Position numbers and translations under genes: made by a program. Below, in pieces: positions 1-8,769 of a stretch of DNA of 64,000 nucleotides; within the stretch, counting starts at the first letter, position 1, and each line of letters begins with the position of its first letter. Source of the stretch: Glandiceps talaboti (Eukaryota; Hemichordata; Enteropneusta; Spengelidae); assembly GCF_964340395.1 (NCBI RefSeq), contig NC_135559.1, positions 16,894,550-16,958,549 of the forward strand. Direction: 5' to 3'. The notes under the pieces were generated by a model. It saw only the letters and a list, made by a program, of their open reading frames with translations. It had not been told where the DNA came from and did no database searches.

Positions 1-1
1 A

Positions 2-267
2 ATAAACACGGATAAAGTAATATTTGATAGTGGTAGTGCCGATTATTTTATTCAACCAGGTACTTACCATATTCAACATTTTTTAGACTCTGGTCATATT
101 CTCCCTCAGTTGAAGTTTAAAGAAAAAAATGAGAGAGCAATAGTTATTTTTTTTATATAAAATTCGATGATGAAAAAAAAATATCTCATTTAACATACAT
201 TATAAACAAACAAATTTTACCAACATCTATGTCTCGGTTATTTCGTACTGAAAAAAAATATAATTAG
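2..267 (+). pseudogene. 3' part of an unidentified Polinton gene, frameshifted
   Basis: Open from the window edge in the frame starting at base 2, ending at TAA 158-160. A second frame then continues with similar AT-rich coding character to TAG 265-267. The switch coincides with a run of eight T (about 146-153), where a one-base length change would connect the two. Contains a PGTYHIQ-like segment. I do not recognise the family. It is the downstream end of whatever gene lies to the left. The frameshift could be real decay or a homopolymer error. Confidence 0.5.
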
Positions 268-360
268 TATTAATTTTACAGTCTTCGATCGCAGTTATAC
301 AAAAATAACTTATCGTTCCACTTTGATTATCAAACCTTATAAAAATAATATTTTAAAATA

Positions 361-376
361 TATAGTATAATTATAG
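361..376 (+). promoter_or_regulatory. Putative element promoter motif (TATAGTATAAT type)
   Basis: TATAGTATAATTATAG lies 12 bases before the ATG at 389. Related TAGTATAAT-like or reverse-complement sequences precede several other genes of the element. Inferred from recurrence only. Confidence 0.4.
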
Positions 377-388
377 TAAGACCACAAA

Positions 389-862
389 ATGATTGACCAA
401 GTTACCGCAAATATTAAAACGATACAAGACCTACTCGATTATCTTACATGAGTATGTAGTGCGTATAGACGTTCTTACAAATTATTAAGTCGTGTTAATA
501 AAGGAATACTTATTACTAGTGGAATTATTTCAGGTGTTGGTGCATTAGCTGCAGTACCTGTAATTCCAGTTTTTATCAGTTTATTAGCTGCAGTTCCAAT
601 AGTTGTTACAGTTGTCAACCAAAACTTAAAATTATCAGATAAAGTATCACGATTAAAAGTACAATATAAGAATTTCAAAGAATTACTAACATATACGCAA
701 GCAAATATTTACTCTGAAACACCTCAGGAATTTATTCAGGAAGTATTCATGAAGTCTCTTGAAATGCAAAAAGCTGCCAATTATACTCCACCATTAGAAC
801 GTTATTTAAAGTATTATAAACTGAATGGTTATTCAGATATTGAAAAATCAGAAATAGTCAAA

Positions 863-865
<3 letters not shown>
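389..865 (+). pseudogene. Small membrane protein of the Polinton, nonsense at codon 21
   Basis: The ATG at 389 opens a 158-codon frame ending at TAA 863-865, interrupted by TGA at 449-451. The stop follows ACA and would be a sense Arg codon with a single C-to-T change. After the break there is one strong hydrophobic stretch at about residues 38-73 (small residues, Ile, Val, Ala), then a charged helical C-terminal half. A single or hairpin membrane segment is likely, so it could be a virion membrane component, but the family is unknown to me. The reading frame is intact apart from this stop. The stop codon opens a (TAAA)n repeat. Confidence 0.55.

Positions 866-897
<32 letters not shown>
863..897. 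repeat. (TAAA)n tandem repeat starting at a stop codon
   Basis: About eight copies of TAAA begin exactly at the stop of the upstream gene. Because the period is 4, TAA occurs in all three frames. Confidence 0.95.
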
Positions 898-898
<1 letters not shown>

Positions 899-920
899 AG
901 AATTTACTAATAATGTTTAC

Positions 921-940
921 TAATATAATATACTATACTA
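921..940 (+). promoter_or_regulatory. Putative promoter motif before the integrase
   Basis: TAATATAATATACTATACTA directly abuts the ATG at 940. It contains TATACTA, the reverse complement of the TAGTATA core seen before other genes. Confidence 0.35.
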
Positions 941-2020
941 TGGATCAGTATTTGAGAGACTTGTATTATAATTCTGATTTAGCATACAGCGGCATAACAA
1001 AATTGTGGCGTAAAATCGAAGAAGATAAGAAACAAAAAAAAATTTTAATATAGTAACTTTATTAAATATATTAAATATAAGGAATTGAAACAATGGCTGG
1101 AAGAACAAGAAGTTTACACTATGCACAAACCAGCGATTAAAAAGTTCCCTTACCGCAAAGTAATTGTTTCTGGTATTGATGACCAGTGGCAAGCTGACAT
1201 TGTAAAGATGAATAATGATCAGGGATATCGTTACATCCTAACTGTTATCGATGTGTTATCGAAGTATGCTTGGGCAATACCACTCAAGTCAAAACGTGGT
1301 ATTGAAATGGCTGATTCCTTTGAGTTAATTTTTAAAGACCGTGAACCGAGTAAAATACAGTTTGATGAAGGCCGAGAATTTTATAATAAGCATGTTAAAG
1401 ATCTCTTTGAAAATCGTGAAATTGAGTGGTTTAGTACACGATCTGATAAAAAAGTATCAGTTATTGAGCGTTTTAACAGGACACTTAAATCACGTATGTA
1501 TAAATATTTTACTGATAAACAGACTAGAAAATGGGTAGACGTACTAGATCGATTAGTGGATGGTTATAACAATACCTATCACAATTCAATCCACATGACT
1601 CCGAAGGAAGCATCATTACCAAAGAATGAAAATATTGTTTGGTATAATTTGTATGGTGCTTATCTCACTGTTGAATATGGGACTCTTAAGTTTAATATTG
1701 GTGATACTGTGAGAATATCCAAATACAAGAACGTGTTTACCAAAGGATATCTACCAAACTACACACGTGAACTTTTCAAAATCAAACAAATTATCTTTGG
1801 TCCTGTTATTGTTTACACTCTGGAAGATTTATCAGGTGAAGACATTGAAGGCACATTTTATGAGCAAGAATTATCAATTGATATGACTAAGGAATATAAA
1901 ATAGAACGGGTATTACATAAGAAAAAAATCAAAGGGCATGAATACGCATTGGTAAAATGGTAAGGATATGACAATAAATTCAATTCTTGGGAACCGATTG
2001 AAAATATTAAAAAAATTTAA
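940..2020 (+). pseudogene. Polinton integrase (rve core plus chromodomain), disrupted
   Basis: Retroviral-type integrase used by Polintons to insert their DNA. The ATG at 940 opens an N-terminal segment (MDQYLRDLYYNSDLAY start) typical of this family. It runs into TAG 1051-1053, and the rest is in another frame, from about 1052 onward. The core shows the DDE triad: Asp in WQADIV (near 1197), Asp in IQFDEG (near 1364) and Glu in VIERFN (near 1467), with about 33 residues between the last two. A basic C-terminal domain follows. The final chromodomain-like region is cut by TAA 1961-1963, after which the same frame continues with GYDNKFNSWEP to TAA 2018-2020. One frameshift and one nonsense codon make it inactive as read. 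Catalytic residues are preserved, suggesting recent loss. Confidence 0.9.
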
Positions 2021-2050
2021 AATATTAAAAATATTAAAAATATTAAAAAA
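2021..2050. repeat. Short AATATTAAA tandem repeats after the integrase
   Basis: Several copies of an AATATTAAA-like unit follow the integrase stop, another gene end marked by a stop-rich AT repeat. Confidence 0.8.
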
Positions 2051-2060
2051 TAGTATAATT
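2051..2060 (+). promoter_or_regulatory. Putative promoter motif TAGTATAATT
   Basis: TAGTATAATT lies 21 bases before the ATG at 2082 and matches the motif before the genes at 389 and 5258. Confidence 0.35.
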
Positions 2061-2081
2061 TAATGTATAGTACAGTACAAC

Positions 2082-2437
2082 ATGTTTGGAGAACATAACA
2101 TCACAAAATTTTTAAACAAGTACAAAGAAGTCCTTGGTTTTAATGTAGAGCTAGAATGGGACAAATTCAGAAGGAAAAATATGCACGTATTAATTGTAAA
2201 TACAGGGGTAAAATTGAAAGACTCACCACTATATCAGATTATTTTATCCTTTTGTAAAGAAGTCGAAAAAAAGAATTTTTTTAAACGTTTTGAATTCGTA
2301 CATTTATTTCCTGACTCAGAGGACACCAAGAAGTTAAATATTTGAATGAATACTGGGTTCTTAAATTAACACAAGATACTAGGAACAGACGTATATTTCA
2401 AGATAATTATGGAAATTTATTAGTATGTTTTATATAG
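2082..2437 (+). pseudogene. Unidentified Polinton protein, frameshifted near its C-terminus
   Basis: The ATG at 2082 gives 87 codons to the TGA at 2343. A second frame overlapping from about 2320 continues with convincing coding sequence (KYLNEYWVLKLTQ) to TAG 2435-2437. Together they would make a protein of about 118 residues. It starts with a helical segment, followed by a possible beta strand (HVLIVNTG) and charged helices. No catalytic motif of the adenovirus-type protease was seen. It sits between the integrase and the larger capsid-type protein. Function unknown. Confidence 0.5.
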
Positions 2438-2471
2438 TTTTTTATATAGTTTTTATATAGGACTTAAAAAA

Positions 2472-3865
2472 ATGTGGTCATTAGGATTACCATATTCAAA
2501 GTTAATGAAGATGAAGACAAAAACAAAGTCAAAGAAACAGCCGCCTTCAGAATCATTGGAGTCACCACAGTCATCACAAAACCATTTACTTTAGCACAAA
2601 ATGTTAACTATGCACTACATCAACCATTTGATAAACAGTTACCTATGGATTGTTGTCACTTACAAAACATACTAGTCAACATGGTTGTTTATGTAAGTGA
2701 AACTGATCGATTCAATATAAAATTGAGAGATATATTCAAAAACTATATAATAATTCATTTTAATGGAAAAAGTGCCAACAAATGGTTGAAAGGTCCAAAT
2801 ATGGGTTACTGGGATCAACAATTGAATTTTGCTGTTTGGTTAGCTACGACTGGATGTGGTGTTAGTATTCACGATCATCTGTATAATGATGAGATCCCTA
2901 AACAGATTCAATCATTTTTTAGATTTCACGTGTACTTTACGATACGTCGTATATTAAATGAACTTTCTTGCCCACTACCTGATGATCCCGACACTTTTAA
3001 TAAAGTCGATAATTTATATAATATACCATCTTATCATAAAATATGTGATGAATTCGGATTAGATTATAATACAGATTTCAGATTCACGTATGACACATCA
3101 GGAAACAATGGTATAGGGGTTGGATATGAGTGGTATAAAAAACCATATATAAAAGATATCCAATATAAATATCAAGATACAATGGTTGAAAACCCTTGGG
3201 CTCCAGACGAGGCTCGCAGAAGTTGGCATTGGTATAAATTTCAAAATGCTGATTATAAACCATATAATTATTTTGTTTTACAAAACAGTTCAGGCTTAAA
3301 GCAAGCAGGTTTAGGAAGATTGAATCGATCGATTGAAGCTTATGTTTATTGTGTGTTAGGAAGTCAAGCAGACACGCGAGTAAGTATAGCAAACTCTGGT
3401 GGTGCTGGTCAAGAAACAAGACAAAAAATGATTTCATTACTTGAGGATGAGACGAGAGGCATTAATGAGGATAATAGTATACCACGTTATCAAAATGTAA
3501 TTAATGCAACAAGGGTAAAGTTAGATCTAGCCATTTCTCCTTCTTTATGGTTAATCCCGAGTAAAATGATTATAAATTTGAATACGAATGTGGCGGGTTA
3601 TAACAATTTCTTGCAACAGGCGACAGAAGATATGAAGTTTGGTTATAACAATATAAATAATGACGTAAAAAAATCAGCATTAAAAGAAATGGAAGGTAAT
3701 AATGATCCAGTACAACGACTAGCAGATAAAGTAGATGTAGCAGATGTAGATGTAGCAGATGTAGCAGTAACACAGACAGAGCATCGTGAGCATGACGTTG
3801 TTCATGAATATTCAACGATGGAAATAATAGTTGGGATAATATTTTTAAGTTACTTATTTATATAA
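2472..3865 (+). CDS. Polinton capsid-type structural protein (larger), N-terminus out of frame
   Basis: A long frame of about 460 codons ending at TAA 3863-3865. From about residue 38 (NVNYALHQPF) the sequence has the look of the larger conserved structural protein of invertebrate Polintons: ILVNMVVYV, LNFAVWLATTGCGVS, FFRFHVYFTIRR, and a RYQNVIN segment near the end. I cannot tell whether it is the penton-like or the hexon-like capsid protein. The best start, ATG 2472-2474, is in a different frame (MWSLGLPYSKL, then Lys-rich) that stops at TAG 2592-2594. A frameshift between about 2,515 and 2,590 is therefore likely. The C-terminus has VADVDVADVAV repeats and a hydrophobic last 17 residues that could anchor in a membrane. 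Confidence 0.75.
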
Positions 3866-3871
3866 TGTAAG

Positions 3872-4387
3872 TTGGCTGACTATGATCCTTTCTATATTAA
3901 TGTAGATGAAAATATAAATGAAAATATAAATGAAAATGTAGATGAAAATGTAGATGAAAATATAGAAATGACAGACTACGAACAAGATTCATTGGATTTT
4001 GAATTAATGGAGCAAGAAACATCATTCATAGAATCTGTTGGTCCAGTAGATGCAGCAGATAAATATACTAAATTGACTGAATTAAAAACTAAAGTATTAT
4101 TTGAAACTATTGATGCAGTTATTGAAAAAAGTGACGTACCAATTAATCGAATTGAATTACAATTAAATACATATGCAAAAGATGGAGAGTTGTATGATAA
4201 CATAAAAAATCAACGTATTACAAATAAAGGAAAACTTTTAGCTTATAGTACAATAAAAAAAAGAATTGGTACTGCAGCTGCTAATAGACCTTTCTTAGAC
4301 ACTGCAGTTGACACTGCTGCTATCAGTCCTTTAAATTTAGATGAACTTGAACAAGAACCTGAATATCTAACACCACCGGTCGTTTAA
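3872..4387 (+). pseudogene. Acidic N-terminal part of a split Polinton protein
   Basis: 171 codons in the same frame as the previous gene, seven bases after its stop. The natural start appears to be the TTG at 3872, followed by GCT GAC; an ATG-to-TTG change would explain it, since the next ATG is 32 codons in. Residues 10-32 are repeats of the type NVDENINEN encoded by a short tandem DNA repeat. The remainder is acidic and helical. It stops at TAA 4385-4387, but the +2 frame is open across this point and runs into the next ORF, so the two are probably halves of one gene. Confidence 0.6.
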
Positions 4388-5089
4388 GGGACTATCAGGC
4401 CTACCTCAGAAGAGATACTGAAGGTAATAAAGATGAAATCAGTAAGGTTGAAAAGATAATTGAAAAATGGAATGAGCTCAATCCTGAATATACAATCATG
4501 CGTAAAGAAATTGATACAGCAGTCAAGAGTTTAGAAGAGTTGTATGATAGAAAAAAAGAATTGGAAAACAGACAAAAAATTGAAGAATTAACGCAAAATG
4601 AAAAAAAAGAATTAGGTAGAATTGAGATTCATATCTTAAAATATAATAAAGAAACTGGTATTTTACACAATAAGTTAGCTGAGACATCTGCTTTGAAAGA
4701 AGTACTCAAAGACCCAAATCTTAGTATTAAAGATAAACTGGTAATTCTTTTCAAACGTAATGGAGTTACTATCGTTTCATTGGCAACAGCACTCGGTTTA
4801 GTTATAACTACTATAGCTATTGCATTAGGTATAAAATCACCACCTATTAGTAGCAGTAGTGGTAGCAGTAGTGGTAGTGGTCCAGTCAAAGCAGTTATTA
4901 AACGTGTTGCGGATGTATTAAAATGGTTAGGTAATAAAGCAGCAATGGCACTACCAGGTATTATTGGCTCTATCGTGTCATTTGTTTTAAAAACAGCTGG
5001 GCAAGTTGTAGGATTTATAGGTGAGCATGTATGGCTGTTGGCAACTGCAATAGCAGTATACCTTTATGAACGGATTTTAACTAAACAAA

Positions 5090-5100
<11 letters not shown>
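4381..5100 (+). pseudogene. Coiled-coil and membrane C-terminal part of the split Polinton protein
   Basis: Frame 1 is open from about 4,365, well before the first ATG at 4498, with coding-like sequence (RDYQAYLRRDTEG). The 200 codons after the ATG have a charged coiled coil (residues about 1-65), a membrane segment (VSLATALGLVITTIAIALGI), a Ser/Gly linker (about 121-132), and further hydrophobic helices including one near the end. Together with the upstream acidic piece it resembles a single Polinton protein of about 370 residues broken by a frameshift near 4,370-4,385. A virion membrane role is an inference from hydrophobicity. The stop at 5098-5100 lies inside a (TAAA)n repeat. Confidence 0.6.
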
Positions 5101-5124
<24 letters not shown>

Positions 5125-5210
5125 AATGAAAAATAAAAATGAAAAATAAATAATGAAAAAAAAAATAAAAAAATAAAAAAAAAAATGAAAAAAAAAATTA
5201 GTAATTTATT
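5089..5210. repeat. (TAAA)n and related A-rich tandem repeats
   Basis: (TAAA)n from about 5,089 to 5,124, then imperfect AAAATGAAAAATAAA repeats to about 5,200. The repeat begins within the last codons of the upstream gene and supplies its stop. Confidence 0.95.
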
Positions 5211-5233
5211 ATTTCATTTATTTTTTTGTATTT

Positions 5234-5251
5234 TAGTATAATATAATATAG
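5234..5251 (+). promoter_or_regulatory. Putative promoter motif before the capsid gene
   Basis: TAGTATAATATAATATAG ends seven bases before the ATG at 5258, the clearest copy of the recurrent motif. Confidence 0.45.
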
Positions 5252-5257
5252 AAAAAA

Positions 5258-6445
5258 ATGCCTTACAATAGAGAACTTCAAGGTGATTACTCAAAATTGA
5301 ACGCACTCGGTAGTAAAGGAGAGAAAACTCATCACGTTGTAACGTATAATCCAAATCGTGCAAAACCTGGTGAAGTTTTATATATCAGATGTCCAAAATT
5401 AGAAGACACTGTTGTTCTAACAGGTAAATTCAATCTTGTTTTTGATCTTAAACTCGAAGGTCATAATAAGAACTTCGTTGTCCAAAACCTGTCTGCTAAC
5501 CTCATCAGTCAACTAGTTTTAAAATTCGAAGGGGAAATCTTAATGGATTTAACAAACTACAACTTAGTACAAACGTATAAAGATCTGTATTCAGATAGAA
5601 CAAATAAAACGCTGTATGGAATTCAGTTAGAAAATCTCCGAAAATTGAGAAGTGATAATGTTGATGGAGTTGGTGGTGTGGATTATTTAGGAGAGGCTGC
5701 ACTTCATAAGGCATATGGTAAAAAATATGCGATCGATCTCGCGAAATTGCATCCTATAATGAATGGTCATGGAGCTGTATATCCTTCGAGTTTAGGAAGT
5801 CATATCGAATGGGAGATTACTCTTGCTTTTGTTAATAAAATCCTAGTAAGTGAAGACACAGATGGTTGGGATTATACTTTAACAAACATCCAACTTGAAT
5901 ATGAAACGATAAGAGATCCAAAGTTAGCTATGGAAATTAAGGGTTACTATAACAGTGGTAAAAGTTGTCTTTATGAACATATTCAACATTGCAGAACAAT
6001 TAACTTCTCTGGTACGAATACAATTATTAATGAGAACATTAATATACCACGTAGAATTAATTCTGTTGCAGTAACAATAGAAGGTATTGCAAATAAAGTG
6101 TATGCACAGGGATTATCTCCTAGAAAATTTTGGGAAGAAACCAGTCGTTATTTCATGTCATCTGAGTTCTGTTGCTACACTGGTAAAGGAATTGATAAAT
6201 TAGAACAAGTAAGTGAGGCAACCTTTCTGTTAAATAAATATTGTCTGTTTATTGATTTAAGAAGTTTTAAGGATAATAGATATCATGGTAGTGGTCTGAA
6301 AGTTATGAATACAAAAGATGGGGTTCAACTGGAAATTCAACGAGAATCCACAGACCCACAAGAACAAATACCTGCAAATATTTTCATTATAAGTGATGCT
6401 ATGCTTAAAATTCAAGAATCTAAATTAAAATCTATTATATATTGA
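5258..6445 (+). CDS. Polinton capsid-type protein, 395 aa, intact
   Basis: An uninterrupted 395-codon frame from ATG 5258 to TGA 6443-6445. It has the features of a conserved jelly-roll-type capsid protein of Polintons: an N-terminal segment with YNPNRAKPGEVLYI, a beta-rich body, NIQLEYETI near the middle, INENINIPRR, NKVYAQG, LFIDLRS, and a C-terminal MNTKDGVQLEI followed by IFIISDA. The length is similar to known double jelly-roll capsid proteins, which supports a major-capsid role, but fold assignment needs structure prediction. It is the only long gene of the element without a visible lesion. The next gene starts 21 bases downstream. Confidence 0.85.
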   Translation: MPYNRELQGDYSKLNALGSKGEKTHHVVTYNPNRAKPGEVLYIRCPKLEDTVVLTGKFNLVFDLKLEGHNKNFVVQNLSANLISQLVLKFEGEILMDLTNYNLVQTYKDLYSDRTNKTLYGIQLENLRKLRSDNVDGVGGVDYLGEAALHKAYGKKYAIDLAKLHPIMNGHGAVYPSSLGSHIEWEITLAFVNKILVSEDTDGWDYTLTNIQLEYETIRDPKLAMEIKGYYNSGKSCLYEHIQHCRTINFSGTNTIINENINIPRRINSVAVTIEGIANKVYAQGLSPRKFWEETSRYFMSSEFCCYTGKGIDKLEQVSEATFLLNKYCLFIDLRSFKDNRYHGSGLKVMNTKDGVQLEIQRESTDPQEQIPANIFIISDAMLKIQESKLKSIIY

Positions 6446-6466
6446 TACTATTAATACTATTAGTAT

Positions 6467-7037
6467 ATGAAAATGATCTGGCTTGACCCTCTTTTCAATA
6501 TGCTTATTAGTGCACCGACATGTTCGGGTAAAACAGAGTTCATTATGGAACTATTACAAACATATTATAAAAACGTATTCGATTACATAATCATAATCTG
6601 TCCGACGTTCATAAACAATAAAGCTTACGATAAAAAATGTATTTACAAAGACTCAGACATTATTATAATGATTCCGAACATAGAAAAAATAAATGAAAGT
6701 ATTGAACTCGTGTATGAGTGTTATAAAAATACAAAAAGTCTAATCATACTAGATGACTGCGCTTTCACGAAGGATGTTAAATCTCGTAATTAATATAATA
6801 TTAGCGTATGGGTACTTACGCAACAATTTACAAGTATCGCTAAGATTTCGAGAAAACATCGGTATGCTTATTCTATATTACACACCGAGTAAAAATGATG
6901 TGAAAGAGATAATTGAAAACTATGGGATGGAATTAAATAAGGAAGAAATTAATGAATTTATAAAAAAATTAAAATATACCCCTTATAGTAAATTAGTATT
7001 TCGTTTAAGACAACCTTATAGTATAGATCTGGTATAA
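6467..7037 (+). pseudogene. Polinton packaging ATPase (A32/FtsK-like), disrupted
   Basis: P-loop ATPase thought to drive genome packaging. The first frame (108 codons) has Walker A APTCSGKT at residues 16-23 and Walker B SLIILDD at 91-97. It ends at TAA 6791-6793. The same frame then resumes with a family-typical sensor segment (VWVLTQQFTSIAK), but about 15-20 residues normally between the Walker B region and this segment are missing, suggesting an internal deletion. A frameshift follows near 6,838-6,845, and the C-terminal part (RENIGML to the final LRQPYS) is in a third frame ending at 7037. At least two lesions, so non-functional as read. Confidence 0.85.
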
Positions 7038-7127
7038 TGTTAATCAATGATATTTGTTGTCTCTTATGGTTATTTATTTTACAAAATTAAATATAAAATA
7101 ACATTATTATATAGTTACTATAATAAA

Positions 7128-7402
7128 ATGGAACAGACATATACTATATACACAATACACAATGACAGACTATACTAAACTAATCATGAATGGTCTATAT
7201 GATGGTGCAGTTTTATCTGCTTTAAACAATAACTAATAGTTTTATACTTGACAAGACGATAAAGATGGCACCAGACAGTCCTAAAATAAGAATTTCATTC
7301 AAAAAGTTTGCTTCTCTTGCAATAGCTGTGAGTGGAGCAGTATTAGAGAAAGATATGTTGGAACAAAGAAATATGTTACCAGTTGATCCTTATAAGGGAT
7401 AA
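7128..7402 (+). other. Two or three short Polinton ORFs, possibly remains of one small gene
   Basis: ATG 7162-7236 encodes 24 residues (MTDYTKLIMNG start). ATG 7265-7402 encodes 45 residues with a hydrophobic-leaning middle and end MLPVDPYKG. They differ by one frame and are 28 bases apart, so they may be halves of one broken gene. A TATAGTTACTATAAT-like motif at about 7,110-7,124 precedes the cluster. No family recognised. Confidence 0.35.
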
Positions 7403-7440
7403 TAAAAAGAATATTAAAAAGAATATATAATTTAATAATT

Positions 7441-7462
7441 ATAATATAATATATACTATACA
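7441..7462 (+). promoter_or_regulatory. Putative promoter motif before the membrane protein gene
   Basis: An AT-rich string with TAATATAAT followed by TATACTATA lies immediately before the ATG at 7465, resembling the motif before the integrase gene. Confidence 0.35.
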
Positions 7463-7464
7463 TA

Positions 7465-7920
7465 ATGGGTGCAGCAATTGCGATGTTGGTTGGTGGAGTT
7501 GTTTTAAATGCAACTGCCTTTGTTGGAGCTAGTTATATAGGTAAGGCAGCTACAGGTGATATGAAAGAAGAACATGAAAAAGAATTAAAGAGACATGATT
7601 TAGCTTTGGAGTATTTCAATAAAGATCGAGAAGTATGGTTGGAACATAGACAAAAAGTATTAGATTTTATAGTGAAACAAAAAAATTTAGATGCGAGACA
7701 AAATCTGGTTCTGACTGATCAAAACTTAAATTTGTATCTTGAATTTCATCCAGAGAGTACACAGAGTACACAAAGTAGTGTTGACAGTCTTGACAGTCTT
7801 AAGAATGAACCTGAATTTAGTGACTATTATCAACCTTCTAACAACATGAAGACATACCAATATATTTATTTAGCTGGTGGTGGAATATTATTAGCTTATT
7901 TAACAAAAAAATATATTTAA
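7465..7920 (+). CDS. Polinton protein with N- and C-terminal membrane segments
   Basis: An intact 151-codon frame. Hydrophobic N-terminus (residues 1-30, Ala/Val/Gly-rich), a charged helical middle (about 32-85) with KEELHEKELKRHD-like composition, a Ser/Thr/Gln repeat (STQSTQSSVDSLDSL, about 97-112), and a C-terminal hydrophobic helix (about 133-146) ending in KKYI. Small two-helix membrane proteins at this position next to the ATPase are common in Polintons; a virion-associated role is inferred. The gene ends in an 8-bp tandem repeat. Confidence 0.65.
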   Translation: MGAAIAMLVGGVVLNATAFVGASYIGKAATGDMKEEHEKELKRHDLALEYFNKDREVWLEHRQKVLDFIVKQKNLDARQNLVLTDQNLNLYLEFHPESTQSTQSSVDSLDSLKNEPEFSDYYQPSNNMKTYQYIYLAGGGILLAYLTKKYI

Positions 7921-7962
7921 ATAAACTAATAAACTAATAAACTAATAAACTAATAAACTAAC
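7918..7962. repeat. (AAACTAAT)n tandem repeat after a stop codon
   Basis: About five copies of an 8-bp unit start at the stop of the preceding gene. Confidence 0.95.
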
Positions 7963-7968
7963 TATATA

Positions 7969-8638
7969 ATGGAATGTCATTGTGATTTAATGAACAAAAA
8001 AATAAACAAAATTAACTGGTATAACATCATACATTGTAACATATGTAGAAAATTCAATATACCTCGTAATGATATTTGTAAAAACATTTGTGGTAACATC
8101 TATGGAAAGTTTCACTGTTTTGACTGCTGTATGTAATTCATTAAACAAACCTTTAGTTGAATCTTTAGATGAATCTTTAGATAAATCTTTAGATGAATCT
8201 TTAGATGAAAACTTTGAACATGATCAAAGAAAACAAAACAGTCGAAGCATCTATAACCCTAAAAACCACATTAAACAAGTTTTTAAAAAATATAATCTAA
8301 ATTATTATCTTTTAAGAATTGTTACTATAATATTTTCATCAATTAATGAAGTTTATATAGATCCAACATGATATCGATCACTCGACTTCAGTGTAATTAT
8401 AAAAGCAATTCTATTATACTTAGGAAAATATCAGGAAGCTGCACTAATACCAGAGTTGAAAATGGAAGCATTTTCACAGAATGAAATTTTTAAACGATTT
8501 TGGGATAAATGGAATGCAGAATATCCAGAGATAGTGAGATTTAGTTGGTGGCGTTTACGATGGCGTCAAATCTTTTTAAAACTGAAGTTAAATAAACCAA
8601 AAAAAAAAATAAAAATAAGAGACTATCAAGTTTTTTGA
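7969..8638 (+). pseudogene. Cys-rich protein gene of the Polinton, frameshifted and with a nonsense codon
   Basis: ATG 7969 opens 55 codons rich in Cys and His (CHC, CNIC, CKNIC, CFDCC), suggesting a small zinc-binding domain, ending at TAA 8134-8136. An overlapping frame carries on from about 8,069 with SLDE-type repeats (about 8,157-8,210) to TGA 8369-8371. That same frame is open again directly after this TGA to the stop at 8636-8638, with a basic, Trp-rich C-terminus (RFSWWRLRWRQ). The simplest reading is one gene of about 200 codons with a frameshift near 8,134 and a nonsense at 8369. The TGA follows ACA, like the one at 449. Function unknown. Confidence 0.5.
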
Positions 8639-8735
8639 ATAATCCTTAATGATCCTGAATAATCCTGAATAATCCTTAAATCATGATTTAATTATTGTTT
8701 AACTGTTATTTAACTGTTGTTTAACTTCTTTTTTC
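8639..8735. repeat. Short tandem repeats after the last Polinton gene
   Basis: AATAATCCTTA/G units (8,639-8,680) followed by TGTTTAACTGTTAT units (about 8,695-8,727). Confidence 0.8.
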
Positions 8736-8769
8736 CAATTATTTATATATAATTAGACTATACTGAGAT

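Noticed and set aside
1031-1060. Programmed frameshifting in the Polinton integrase
   Set aside because: A run of nine A precedes the break, but the downstream frame has its own stop at 1046-1048, so slippage at the A run would not read through. Many other lesions in the element make decay or sequence error simpler.
1961-1963. Suppressible stop or alternative genetic code in the integrase (TAA)
   Set aside because: TAA, TGA and frameshifts occur in several genes and normal stops are used elsewhere in the element, so recoding is not needed.
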